Source of the DNA: Chloroflexota bacterium
Lineage (GTDB): Bacteria; Chloroflexota; Anaerolineae; Anaerolineales; Villigracilaceae
Assembly (NCBI GenBank): GCA_029782225.1
Contig: JAKOVF010000031.1
Span: forward strand, 1-38,040
Length of the DNA stretch: 38,040 nucleotides
Direction: 5' to 3'
Below, one piece after another: positions 1-6,167 of this stretch (the first letter of the stretch is position 1; the number at the start of each line of letters is the position of its first letter). The notes under the pieces are model-generated. The model did not search any database. It saw nothing but the letters and a program-made list of their open reading frames with translations, and was not told the origin of the DNA. The translations under genes and the position numbers were made by a program.

Positions 1-192
1 GCGGTCAATGCAGATTTGCGCCACTACCTGAAGCGTCTCGCTCGCAAATCCAGATGCTTCTCCAGAAGGATACAGTCTTTGGCGAAAAACCTGCAACTCT
101 TTGTATATTGTTACAACCACAGACAACTGGCGAAGCGGCTTTTTCCAAAATACGCCTTTCACCTGATCGACTTCGTTTGTCCTCTTTCTTAG
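1..192 (+). CDS. IS1-family transposase, C-terminal fragment (runs off the left edge)
   Basis: Frame 1 is open from the first base to a TAG at 190-192 and gives 63 residues. They start AVNADLRHYLKRLARKSRCF and continue with a Tyr- and Arg-rich segment ending LIDFVCPLS. The DLRHYLKRLxRKSRCFS block followed by a LFVYCYNxRQL stretch is typical of the C-terminus of IS1-family DDE transposases found in Chloroflexota. The catalytic residues would lie to the left of the window, so whether the element is intact cannot be judged. The family assignment is from memory of the motif. Confidence 0.72.
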   Translation, partial: AVNADLRHYLKRLARKSRCFSRRIQSLAKNLQLFVYCYNHRQLAKRLFPKYAFHLIDFVCPLS

Positions 193-218
193 GCACTCCC
201 AAATGTTATGCATACCCT
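1..218 (+). mobile_element. Right end of an IS1-like insertion sequence
   Basis: The transposase fragment stops at 192. Bases 193-218 (GCACTCCCAAATGTTATGCA and onward) would be the right terminal inverted repeat region. The exact end is a guess because the left end and the target-site duplication are outside the window. The element lies directly upstream of a toxin-antitoxin pair. Confidence 0.4.
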
Positions 219-223
219 ATCTA

Positions 224-239
224 TAGCATTAATATGCTA
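224..239. promoter_or_regulatory. Palindrome TAGCAT-taat-ATGCTA, candidate toxin-antitoxin operator
   Basis: Two 6-base arms form a perfect inverted repeat around TAAT. The palindrome overlaps a -10-like TAGAAT at 238-243 and lies 14 bp before the TTG start at 253. Toxin-antitoxin operons of the MqsA/YgiT type usually repress themselves through such a palindrome. The position fits, but binding is inferred. Confidence 0.4.
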
Positions 240-252
240 GAATGATTTTTCG

Positions 253-537
253 TTGAATGCTTCCAAAGTCCTCTTCCGTGTTCATGCCGTCCAGCGTATG
301 TTCGAGCGGGGAATTTCCGCGAAGAAGGTACGCCAGGCATTGGAGATGGGGGAGATAATCGAAGACTATTCGTCAGAAATGCCTGAGCCAAGCCATTTGA
401 TTTTGGGATTTCAAGGCAGGCGTCCATTTCATGTGGTAACTTCGGAAAGCCCGGAGACAAAGGAAATTACGGTTGTCACGGTCTATATCCCTACTTCTGA
501 CAAATGGAAAAAGGATTTCAGGAGCCGCAGGCCGTGA
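253..537 (+). CDS. DUF4258 protein, probable RelE/MqsR-like toxin
   Basis: A 94-residue basic protein beginning MNASKVLFRVHAVQRMFERG. The opening pattern (HAvqRMfERGIs followed by a VRQALExGEII segment) is the DUF4258 signature: a small RelE-fold family often annotated as toxins or mRNA interferases. No catalytic residue is assigned here. The TTG at 253 is chosen because an ATG at 242 reaches a stop after four codons and no other in-frame start precedes the domain. The gene overlaps the next one by 4 bases (GTGA at 534-537), the usual coupling of a toxin-antitoxin pair, here with the toxin first as in mqsRA. Toxicity is inferred from family and layout. Confidence 0.75.
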   Translation: MNASKVLFRVHAVQRMFERGISAKKVRQALEMGEIIEDYSSEMPEPSHLILGFQGRRPFHVVTSESPETKEITVVTVYIPTSDKWKKDFRSRRP

Positions 538-767
538 TCTGCCTGATCTGTAGACGGGCCGAGCTCGCAGAGGGTTTGACATCCGTGACATTTGCGCGCG
601 ATGAAATAAGGGTTCTGATTAGGAATGTGCCTGCCCGGATCTGTCCCAGCTGTAGGGAGGTGGTCGTCGAGGAAAGTGTCGCGGCCCGCCTGTTGAATTT
701 AGCCAAGGAAGCAGCCGAGGCAGGGATGAATGAAGTTACCCTTGAATATGGGGCTGTTGAGAACTGA
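534..767 (+). CDS. YgiT-type zinc-finger antitoxin (MqsA N-terminal-like)
   Basis: With the GTG start at 534 the protein has 77 residues, beginning MICLICRR. It carries two CxxC pairs (CLIC near residue 3 and CPSC near residue 39) that would bind one zinc, as in the N-terminal domain of MqsA. The C-terminal part is a short helical stretch without a helix-turn-helix, as in stand-alone YgiT-type antitoxins. An in-frame ATG at 504 is possible, but GTG 534 is preferred: it has GGAG at 521-524 with a 9-base spacer, it makes the classic GTGA overlap with the toxin, and it gives the usual family N-terminus. It should bind the DUF4258 partner and perhaps the palindrome at 224-239. Confidence 0.75.
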   Translation: MICLICRRAELAEGLTSVTFARDEIRVLIRNVPARICPSCREVVVEESVAARLLNLAKEAAEAGMNEVTLEYGAVEN

Positions 768-805
768 TCGTCTGGCGCTCCAGGTTTTGGTTTATCATTC
801 GCCGA

Positions 806-1927
806 ATGCGAAGACGCTTTTTCCTGCTCCTTTCTCTGATTCTCCTGTCTGCCTGTGCGGCAAATCCGGCAGTTTCGCCCACTCAAATGCCCTCTGCTCA
901 GATGGCGGTCATTGTGCCGGATACGCCCACGCCGACAAAAACTCCGCATCCCACCGCGACGCCCACATTCAGGGAATTGATCTACCCCTACACGATTGAG
1001 GGACTGCGAAAGCATCATTATGAAAGCGGAAATATCCACATTCGCGAAACGCTCCTGCAAAACGAGTTTTATACGATCTACCATATTGATTATCCCAGTG
1101 ACGGGTTGACGATCACCGGCGTGATGACCATCCCGGTGGGGGAGGGACCGTTCCCGGTCATTGTGATGAACCATGGCTATTTCAATCGCAGCGATTTCAC
1201 TTCCGGCGATGGCACGGACCGCGCCTCCGAGTATCTGGTCCGGCGTGGATACATCACGATCTCCCCGGATTATCGCAGCTGGGGCGATTCAGATGTGGGC
1301 CCAAGTTTTTTCTATTCAGGGCTGGCGATCGACGTAATCAACCTGCTGAAAGCGATCCCGTCCATTCCTCAAGCGGACCCAGGCCGTGTCGGGGTGTGGG
1401 GTCACAGTATGGGCGGCGGCGTGACAATGAAAGTATTGACTATTCTTGGCAGTCTCGACATACCAACCACGGTGAAGGCCGCCGTCCTTTATTCCACAGT
1501 CAGCGCAGATAACGCGGACTTGATAGAACGCTGGGGCATGGGCTGTTTTGGCGACATTGCCGCCGGTGAAGACTTATTCGGCTGTAATTCATCTGATATC
1601 ATTCCAGATAGCCTGCCGCCCAACTTGCAGAATGCCTATCAATTTGTAGCCAATGATGCCGGTACGCTCAAGCTGACCTCGCCGTTTTATTATCTGGATT
1701 CCATTTCGATACCCATTCAGATCCACTACGGCGCTGAGGATGGGAAAGTCATTGGGGGGACCCCACCGGAGTGGTCGAAGAAGCTTTATCAGGGATTTGT
1801 TGACGCAGGCAAGGAAAATGTGGAACTGTTCGGTTATGACGGAGAAGGCCATTCGTTTTTTGCCGATCAGTGGGTGGCCTTCATGGGACGTGTTGCACAG
1901 TTCTTTGATCTGTATCTGAAGCAGTAG
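806..1927 (+). CDS. Alpha/beta hydrolase, lipoprotein
   Basis: A 373-residue protein. It has a lipoprotein signal peptide with the lipobox LSAC (lipidated Cys17), then a Thr/Pro-rich linker (residues 38-54), then an alpha/beta-hydrolase domain. The oxyanion region is around NHGYF (122-126). The nucleophile elbow is GHSMGG with Ser201. Asp312 in GAEDG and His349 in EGHSF complete a plausible triad. The domain resembles the dienelactone hydrolase / S9 peptidase catalytic group, so it is probably an extracytoplasmic esterase or peptidase anchored on the outer face of the membrane. The substrate is unknown. There is no clear SD before the ATG at 806. It ends right at a palindromic repeat (1928-1960). 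Confidence 0.85.
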   Translation: MRRRFFLLLSLILLSACAANPAVSPTQMPSAQMAVIVPDTPTPTKTPHPTATPTFRELIYPYTIEGLRKHHYESGNIHIRETLLQNEFYTIYHIDYPSDGLTITGVMTIPVGEGPFPVIVMNHGYFNRSDFTSGDGTDRASEYLVRRGYITISPDYRSWGDSDVGPSFFYSGLAIDVINLLKAIPSIPQADPGRVGVWGHSMGGGVTMKVLTILGSLDIPTTVKAAVLYSTVSADNADLIERWGMGCFGDIAAGEDLFGCNSSDIIPDSLPPNLQNAYQFVANDAGTLKLTSPFYYLDSISIPIQIHYGAEDGKVIGGTPPEWSKKLYQGFVDAGKENVELFGYDGEGHSFFADQWVAFMGRVAQFFDLYLKQ

Positions 1928-1960
1928 AAGTGACAGTCACCTCTAAGGTGACTGTCACTT
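1928..1960. repeat. GTGACAGTCAC palindrome, copy 1
   Basis: A perfect 14-bp inverted repeat (AAGTGACAGTCACC at 1928-1941, loop TCTAA, complementary arm at 1947-1960). It starts on the base after the TAG stop of the hydrolase gene. The same element occurs at 11607-11639 and 32510-32543. Each arm is itself nearly palindromic (GTGAC-A-GTCAC). It could act as a terminator or mRNA-stabilising hairpin, although no T-run follows. Confidence 0.8.
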
Positions 1961-1984
1961 GGTAGAAAGGGCGAAAAATGGTGC

Positions 1985-2013
1985 TTGACTCCATATTTCA
2001 TCTGGCATAAAAT
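1985..2013 (+). promoter_or_regulatory. Sigma70-type promoter for the RIO kinase leader
   Basis: TTGACT at 1985-1990 and TAAAAT at 2008-2013 are separated by exactly 17 bp. Transcription would start near 2020, about 37 bases before the leader ORF. This is one of the two best promoters in the window. Confidence 0.65.
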
Positions 2014-2056
2014 TCAATCACTATCTTATCCGAAGGATGAAAGGAGGCTCGAAAAC

Positions 2057-2137
2057 ATGCAAGCCATCTCAAGATCTGCCAAAACTGTGTTTAGCGCGCC
2101 TCCTGTCGGGACGGGTCTCGCACCGGTCCACCGGTGA
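2057..2137 (+). CDS. Putative 26-residue leader peptide upstream of the RIO kinase gene
   Basis: ATG at 2057 follows a strong SD (AAAGGAGG, GGAGG at 2043-2047, 9-base spacer). The ORF runs 26 codons to a TGA at 2135 and encodes MQAISRSAKTVF followed by SAPPVGTGLAPVHR. The stop codon lies in the loop of a 5-bp hairpin, and two intrinsic terminators follow before the kinase gene. This strong start serving a tiny ORF in front of a terminator is what one expects of a regulatory leader peptide. The ORF could also be chance coding inside a structured RNA. No protein family is recognised. Confidence 0.4.
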   Translation: MQAISRSAKTVFSAPPVGTGLAPVHR

Positions 2138-2172
2138 TATGGACTCACATTTGCATGTGAATTGCCCATCGA

Positions 2173-2200
2173 CCGCAGGCGTGCTTAGCCTGCGGTTTTC
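2173..2200 (+). terminator. Intrinsic terminator 1 in the RIO kinase leader
   Basis: CCGCAGGC (2173-2180), 7-base loop, GCCTGCGG (2188-2195), then TTTTCATTTT. The stem is 8 bp, perfect and GC-rich. It lies 36 bases after the leader peptide stop. Confidence 0.7.
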
Positions 2201-2237
2201 ATTTTCGTAAGACGGAATGTCATTCTGCCTTACCTGG

Positions 2238-2267
2238 CCGCAGGAGGTCGTTTCCTGTGGTTTTTTT
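2238..2267 (+). terminator. Intrinsic terminator 2 in the RIO kinase leader
   Basis: CCGCAGGA (2238-2245), 7-base loop, TCCTGTGG (2253-2260, one G-U pair), then seven T. It ends 22 bases before the kinase ATG, so read-through or antitermination is needed for kinase expression from the upstream promoter. Confidence 0.7.
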
Positions 2268-2288
2268 ATTCTTGGATACAAAACAGAA

Positions 2289-3302
2289 ATGAATACAAAC
2301 GATTACGCAGAGCTCCTGGAAGAACTCTACGACAGTAACGAAAGAAACACACGTTCATCAAAGCGTCTTTCCCGCAAGCGCGAGTCGAAGAAACAAGAGA
2401 CGGATGCACAGCTCTTTGTCCGCGCGCAGGAAATTTCGCGCGAGTTCCGGTTCACGTACAAGGCCGCACGTTTTGAGGAAGCCTGGCTGCTGGATTCTCT
2501 GGTTGAGATCGCCGAGCATCAGTGGATCACGGATGTGCTTCGGAAAGTCAAAAGCGGGAAGGAAGCCTCGGTCTACCTCTGCAGGCCCGGAGGTGGGGTC
2601 GATGCGCAGCTTCTCGCCGCGAAGGTATATCGTCCGCGGTCGCTTCGCAATCTCAAGAACGACCAGCAGTACCGAACAGGTCGAACTGATCTTGGCGAAG
2701 ATGGAAAGGCGCTCTGGAAGGATGCCGACGTTCACGCCGTGGAGAAGCGCACGGCCTATGGCGAGGCAGTGCGGCACACCTCCTGGATCGCCTATGAATT
2801 CAAGACGCTGGAGGTTCTGCACGAAGCCGGCGTCGATGTCCCCAAACCGTACGCGATGGTGAAGAACGCGATCCTGATGCGCTTCATCGGTGACCTTGGT
2901 ACGGCCGCGCCAACGCTCAATTCTGTGAGACTGGAACTGGATGAGGCAAAATTGCTTTTCGAGCGCGTCGTCTGGAATATTGACATTATGCTCAAGCACG
3001 AATGCATCCATGGAGACCTCTCGGCATACAACATCCTGTATTGGGATGGCGACATTGCGCTGATTGACTTTCCACAGGTTGTTCTGCCCGAGTCCAACCC
3101 CGCTTCGTGGAATATCTTCCAGCGCGACGTGGCGCGCATCTGTCAGTATTTCACTGCACAAGGGGTGACGTGTAATGCTCACAAACTTGCGGCCGACCTG
3201 TGGACCTCACACGGGCACCATATCGTCAAGGAGGTACACCCAAAGTACCTTGACCCGGACAAACGGGAAGACCGACGACTCTGGCAAAAGCAGAATAGAT
3301 AG
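2289..3302 (+). CDS. RIO1-like serine protein kinase / ATPase
   Basis: A 337-residue RIO-family kinase. The N-terminal helical region (about 1-75) is basic and charged. The glycine-poor nucleotide loop is in the KSGKEASVYLC segment. The ATP-binding lysine lies in LLAAKVYRP. The catalytic loop HGDLSAYN supplies the base Asp and the metal Asn, and the metal-binding loop is IDFPQVV (DFPQ replaces DFG, as in RIO1). RIO kinases act in small-subunit ribosome maturation in archaea and eukaryotes. Bacterial homologues are poorly characterised. The ATG at 2289 is preferred over an in-frame start at 2217 because terminator 2 (2238-2267) lies between them. There is no good SD. The gene sits behind a leader peptide and two terminators and is followed at once by a large palindrome. 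Confidence 0.85.
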   Translation: MNTNDYAELLEELYDSNERNTRSSKRLSRKRESKKQETDAQLFVRAQEISREFRFTYKAARFEEAWLLDSLVEIAEHQWITDVLRKVKSGKEASVYLCRPGGGVDAQLLAAKVYRPRSLRNLKNDQQYRTGRTDLGEDGKALWKDADVHAVEKRTAYGEAVRHTSWIAYEFKTLEVLHEAGVDVPKPYAMVKNAILMRFIGDLGTAAPTLNSVRLELDEAKLLFERVVWNIDIMLKHECIHGDLSAYNILYWDGDIALIDFPQVVLPESNPASWNIFQRDVARICQYFTAQGVTCNAHKLAADLWTSHGHHIVKEVHPKYLDPDKREDRRLWQKQNR

Positions 3303-3304
3303 GG

Positions 3305-3367
3305 AGATTTCGGAAGTCTGTTCCGCTGGCAGGTGCCGGGGAATATTTCGGCAGACTTCCGAAATCT
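3305..3367. repeat. 16-bp inverted repeat with nested hairpin
   Basis: AGATTTCGGAAGTCTG (3305-3320) and its exact complement at 3352-3367 flank 31 bases that can fold further (TTCC/GGAA, GGCA/TGCC). It begins two bases after the RIO kinase stop. It looks like a dispersed repeat and may also terminate the kinase transcript, although no T-run follows. Confidence 0.75.
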
Positions 3368-3407
3368 GGATTTCATCCTGTACAATTGCGGGAAGGAGCT
3401 TATCCGT

Positions 3408-4823
3408 ATGAATAACGTCCGCCCGCGACTGACTTTAATGAATGAGGAGCAAATACAAGAAGCACATCGCAATGTGCTGAGGGTACTGAGTGAGACCGGC
3501 GTTCGAGTGGATTCCCCGGCCATTCTCCAGTTGCTCGAATCGAAGCTCGGATTGAGATCCCAGGATCGCATCATCAGGTTTCCGCCCGAAATTGTGGAGG
3601 ATGCGATCAGGTCCGCGCCGCACACGATTGATGTCTACGATCGCCGCGGCGAACACAGGCTAAAACTAGGCGAAAACCGTCTCAGTTTCGGTGTGGGCGT
3701 TACTGCGTTGTTTTATCAGAATCCATTTGACGAGAAACTGAGTCAATTCACGCGGCAGAACTTTCAGGACCTTGTGCGCCTCGGTTCGTGCCTCAAACAC
3801 TATGATGTGATTTCAACGGTAGGAATCGTACGTGACGTCCCTGAAGAATTGACGGACCTCTACGGCTCCCTCGAGCATATCTCCAACACCACGAAGCCTC
3901 TTGTCCTGCTTGTCTCCGATGAAAACAAATTTCCCGCTGTCATGGGAATGTTCGAATGCCTTCATGGCGACCTGGGAAACAGGCCTTTCATCATTCCATA
4001 CTTCAACCCCGTCAGCCCGCTGGTGATGAACGCCGGCACTGTGGATAAAATGAAGGTCGCCATCGAGCGTGGTCTGCCGATCATCTTCTCGAATTACAGC
4101 ATGGCAGGAGCTTCTACGCCGCTTACTCCCGCGGGAACGCTCACGCTGCTCATGGCTGAATTGCTGGCAGGGCTCGTCATCAGCCAGACGATCAAAAAGG
4201 GCGCGCCAATCTTGCTTGGCATGCTGCCAGTCTATTTTGACATGCGCACCATGCTCAACTTCTACGACCCACAAAGCATCCTCATCAGCGTGGCCTGTTC
4301 TGAGATGATGCAGCACTACGGCATCCCTCACTGTTCGACTTCTGGAAGTGGGACCGGCTGGGGCATGGACATGATCGCTGCAGATACCTACTGGATGAAT
4401 ACGCTCTCGCTGCTGCTCTCCCACGGGCATCTGGCCCCGTTCATTGGAGATTCCCACGGCTCGAAGTCCATCGCGCCCACCACCATCGTCCATGTACACG
4501 AGATCATTGACCAGGCCATTCGCCTCTATAACGGCTTCCAGTTGGATGATGTCAATTCGGCAGTGGATGAGATCGGCAAAGTTGGCCCGGGCAAAAGCTT
4601 CCTGAATCAACCGTCCACGCTGAAAAATTATAAGAACGGATATTACGTCAGCGGAGTGTATCCGCGCTACAGCATGGAGAACTGGCAGAAAGCAGGTGAA
4701 CCTCCAGCCCGTCAGGTTTTGCGCGAGAAAACACAGGATTTGCTCGCGTCCGCACCCGCACCGGATGACCACGATGAGCTAATGGCAAAAGGCGAGGAAT
4801 TTATCCGCCATTTGTCACTCTGA
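3408..4823 (+). CDS. Trimethylamine/glycine betaine methyltransferase family (MttB-like), non-pyrrolysine
   Basis: A 471-residue member of the MttB superfamily. It has the N-terminal RPRLTLMNEEQIQEAH helix and the long TIM-barrel pattern, including PVSPLVMNAGTVDKM and a glycine-rich SGSGTGWGMDM segment. MttB enzymes transfer a methyl group from a methylamine or betaine to a corrinoid protein. The frame is open throughout, so this is a non-pyrrolysine homologue (MtgB-like class) of unknown substrate. No corrinoid-protein gene lies nearby. ATG 3408 is chosen over the in-frame start at 3333: AAGGAG at 3393-3398 has a 9-base spacer, and the longer form would be coded by the palindrome. The last residues and stop fall in a dispersed repeat (TCACTCTGAGCGAGGCGAAG). 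Confidence 0.85.
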   Translation: MNNVRPRLTLMNEEQIQEAHRNVLRVLSETGVRVDSPAILQLLESKLGLRSQDRIIRFPPEIVEDAIRSAPHTIDVYDRRGEHRLKLGENRLSFGVGVTALFYQNPFDEKLSQFTRQNFQDLVRLGSCLKHYDVISTVGIVRDVPEELTDLYGSLEHISNTTKPLVLLVSDENKFPAVMGMFECLHGDLGNRPFIIPYFNPVSPLVMNAGTVDKMKVAIERGLPIIFSNYSMAGASTPLTPAGTLTLLMAELLAGLVISQTIKKGAPILLGMLPVYFDMRTMLNFYDPQSILISVACSEMMQHYGIPHCSTSGSGTGWGMDMIAADTYWMNTLSLLLSHGHLAPFIGDSHGSKSIAPTTIVHVHEIIDQAIRLYNGFQLDDVNSAVDEIGKVGPGKSFLNQPSTLKNYKNGYYVSGVYPRYSMENWQKAGEPPARQVLREKTQDLLASAPAPDDHDELMAKGEEFIRHLSL

Positions 4824-4845
4824 GCGAGGCGAAGAGTCTCGAGTC
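4815..4845. repeat. CTGAGCGAGGCGAAGAG dispersed repeat at the mttB-like gene end
   Basis: GTCACTCTGAGCGAGGCGAA with a following GAGTCTCGAGTCAC matches the widespread CTGAGCGAAGCGAAGAATCT type of bacterial dispersed repeat. The TGA stop of the upstream gene lies inside it. GTCACTC...GAGTCAC-like ends make it partly palindromic. Confidence 0.5.
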
Positions 4846-4861
4846 ACACTGGAGATTTCCC

Positions 4862-5419
4862 ATGAGAATTACGACACATTTGAGCATGGACCAGCTTGAG
4901 GCCGGGCTGGATCACATCCGCCGGTCGCCGAAAGATAACGGGACATTGGAGTTGATCGTGCGACGACCCAATGATGATGAGCGCGAGAGCTTATCCGAAG
5001 CCACGCTCGATCTAAAAGCTGGGCTGCTCGGCGACAACTGGAAAACCCGCGGCAGTTCGCGCATGGCCGATCGATCGGCACATCCCGATATGCAGCTTAC
5101 GATCATGAACTCCCGCGTGATCAGCCTGCTGGCGCAGAATCGCGAACGCTGGCAGTGGGCCGGCGACCAGTTATACGTTGATCTGGATCTCAGCACCGAC
5201 AATTTGCCGCCCGGGACGCAGCTGGCGATTGGCTCTGCCGTGGTGGAAGTCACTGCACAGCCGCATACAGGCTGCAAGAAATTTGCCGCCCGTTATGGAC
5301 AGGATGCCGTGGAATTCGTGAATTCCGACGAAGGAAAAAAGCTCCACCTGCGCGGAGTCAATGCAAGGATCATCCAGAGCGGGGTCATACATGTGGGGGA
5401 TAGGCTGATCAAACTTTGA
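4862..5419 (+). CDS. MOSC domain-containing protein
   Basis: A 185-residue single-domain MOSC protein. The conserved cysteine is in the motif PHTGCKKFAARYG (near residue 139), preceded by the strand IGSAVVEVTAQ. The RGVNARIIQSGVIHVGD end is typical. MOSC proteins bind molybdenum cofactor or sulfur carriers. Stand-alone bacterial forms such as YiiM reduce N-hydroxylated compounds. Which activity applies here is not known. The gene lies 38 bases after the MttB-like gene on the same strand and may share its transcript. Confidence 0.85.
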   Translation: MRITTHLSMDQLEAGLDHIRRSPKDNGTLELIVRRPNDDERESLSEATLDLKAGLLGDNWKTRGSSRMADRSAHPDMQLTIMNSRVISLLAQNRERWQWAGDQLYVDLDLSTDNLPPGTQLAIGSAVVEVTAQPHTGCKKFAARYGQDAVEFVNSDEGKKLHLRGVNARIIQSGVIHVGDRLIKL

Positions 5420-5465
5420 GGCTTTGTCCGTGCTACAATCATTTCATAGCGAGACTGCTGACATC

Positions 5466-6167
5466 ATGAACACACAGCGCATTTTTCGCACAAGTTTATG
5501 CCTGATCGTGGCACTCGCCGTGCAAAGTTGTGGAAGCGTGCCCGTGTCCACCCAGGCGCCCCAGCCGGTCCCACCTCAACAGCTTGGGACCATCGTCGCG
5601 CAGACCGCTGCGGCCGCCCGAACGCAGACGGCTCTATTCCTGCCCTCGCCAACCACTTCGTCAACGCCGACGCGTACTCCTTCGAAGACGCCTACGCCTG
5701 CGACACCGACGCAGACATTCTTCTTTGCGCTGCCAACTCGTACTCCAACCCTCACACAAACGCTTCCGCCTGTGATCGGCGGCAGCGGTTCAGGCACTGC
5801 TGGGCCTACAACCCGACCGCGCAATGGCGGTATGACCAACCTGCCATGGTCCTGCGGCATTCAGGATCGGTCCTTTCCCAGCGTCGCGCCAAAGGAACAT
5901 TTCTCTATCTTTGTGACGCTTCGAAACACAGGGACCAGATCATGGACCATCAATACCATTGATTATGTTTATACCGGCGGTTATCGCCACGAGGGCACAA
6001 AGATCATAGACTTTCCAGAAAATGCCTCAACGGGGAGCACCATTACACTCCGCGTTGATTTTCAGGCCCCAAAGGAGCCAAAAACCTACAACTCGCTGTG
6101 GGTTCTAAAGGTTGGCAACCATCCGTTCTGTGGGTTTAGGCTATCCTTCCAGGTCGTCAGGGAATAG
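5466..6167 (+). CDS. Lipoprotein with C-terminal NBR1-like Ig domain
   Basis: A 233-residue protein from ATG 5466. It has a signal peptide with lipobox VQSC (Cys near residue 22) and a long Thr/Pro-rich low-complexity linker (about residues 50-110: TPTRTPSKTPTP and similar). The C-terminal beta-sandwich (about 125-233) has the pattern FSIFVTLRNTGTRSWT followed by FQAPKEPKTYNSLWVL, typical of the Ig-like next-to-BRCA1 domain (N_BRCA1_IG). Such lipoproteins are frequent in Anaerolineae and probably act outside the cell as binding or scaffold domains. An earlier in-frame TTG (5424) would put 14 residues before the signal peptide and is rejected. The last 11 bases overlap the convergent creatininase-like gene. 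Confidence 0.8.
   Translation: MNTQRIFRTSLCLIVALAVQSCGSVPVSTQAPQPVPPQQLGTIVAQTAAAARTQTALFLPSPTTSSTPTRTPSKTPTPATPTQTFFFALPTRTPTLTQTLPPVIGGSGSGTAGPTTRPRNGGMTNLPWSCGIQDRSFPSVAPKEHFSIFVTLRNTGTRSWTINTIDYVYTGGYRHEGTKIIDFPENASTGSTITLRVDFQAPKEPKTYNSLWVLKVGNHPFCGFRLSFQVVRE

Larger units (their letters stand above)
2020..2267 (+). ncRNA. Structured leader with tandem terminators (candidate attenuator)
   Basis: About 250 bases of leader hold a series of hairpins. AGGAGGC (2042-2048) can pair with GCCTCCT (2098-2104). GTCCA (2126-2130) pairs with TGGAC (2140-2144) around the leader ORF stop codon. TCACAT/ATGTGA forms a hairpin near 2145-2161. Terminator 1 is at 2173-2195 and terminator 2 at 2238-2260. 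CCTCCTG at 2099-2105 can pair instead with CAGGAGG at 2241-2247 (7 bp), which would open terminator 2. CCTGCGG at 2189-2195 can pair with CCGCAGG at 2238-2244, which would open both terminators. I recognise no known riboswitch class. Function is inferred from the mutually exclusive pairings. Confidence 0.45.

Noticed and set aside
2217..2288. N-terminal extension of the RIO kinase
   Set aside because: The frame is open, but it crosses terminator 2 and has no family similarity; ATG 2289 gives the natural N-terminus.
2358..3182. Long open frame on the minus strand opposite the RIO kinase gene
   Set aside because: It mirrors a clearly homologous plus-strand gene, has no SD and shows no recognisable protein family.
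3333..3407. N-terminal extension of the MttB-like protein
   Set aside because: It would be coded by the 16-bp inverted repeat, and the SD at 3393-3398 points to ATG 3408.
3813..4772. Long open frame on the minus strand opposite the MttB-like gene
   Set aside because: It is a shadow of a conserved plus-strand gene; composition is His/Arg-rich without domain motifs.
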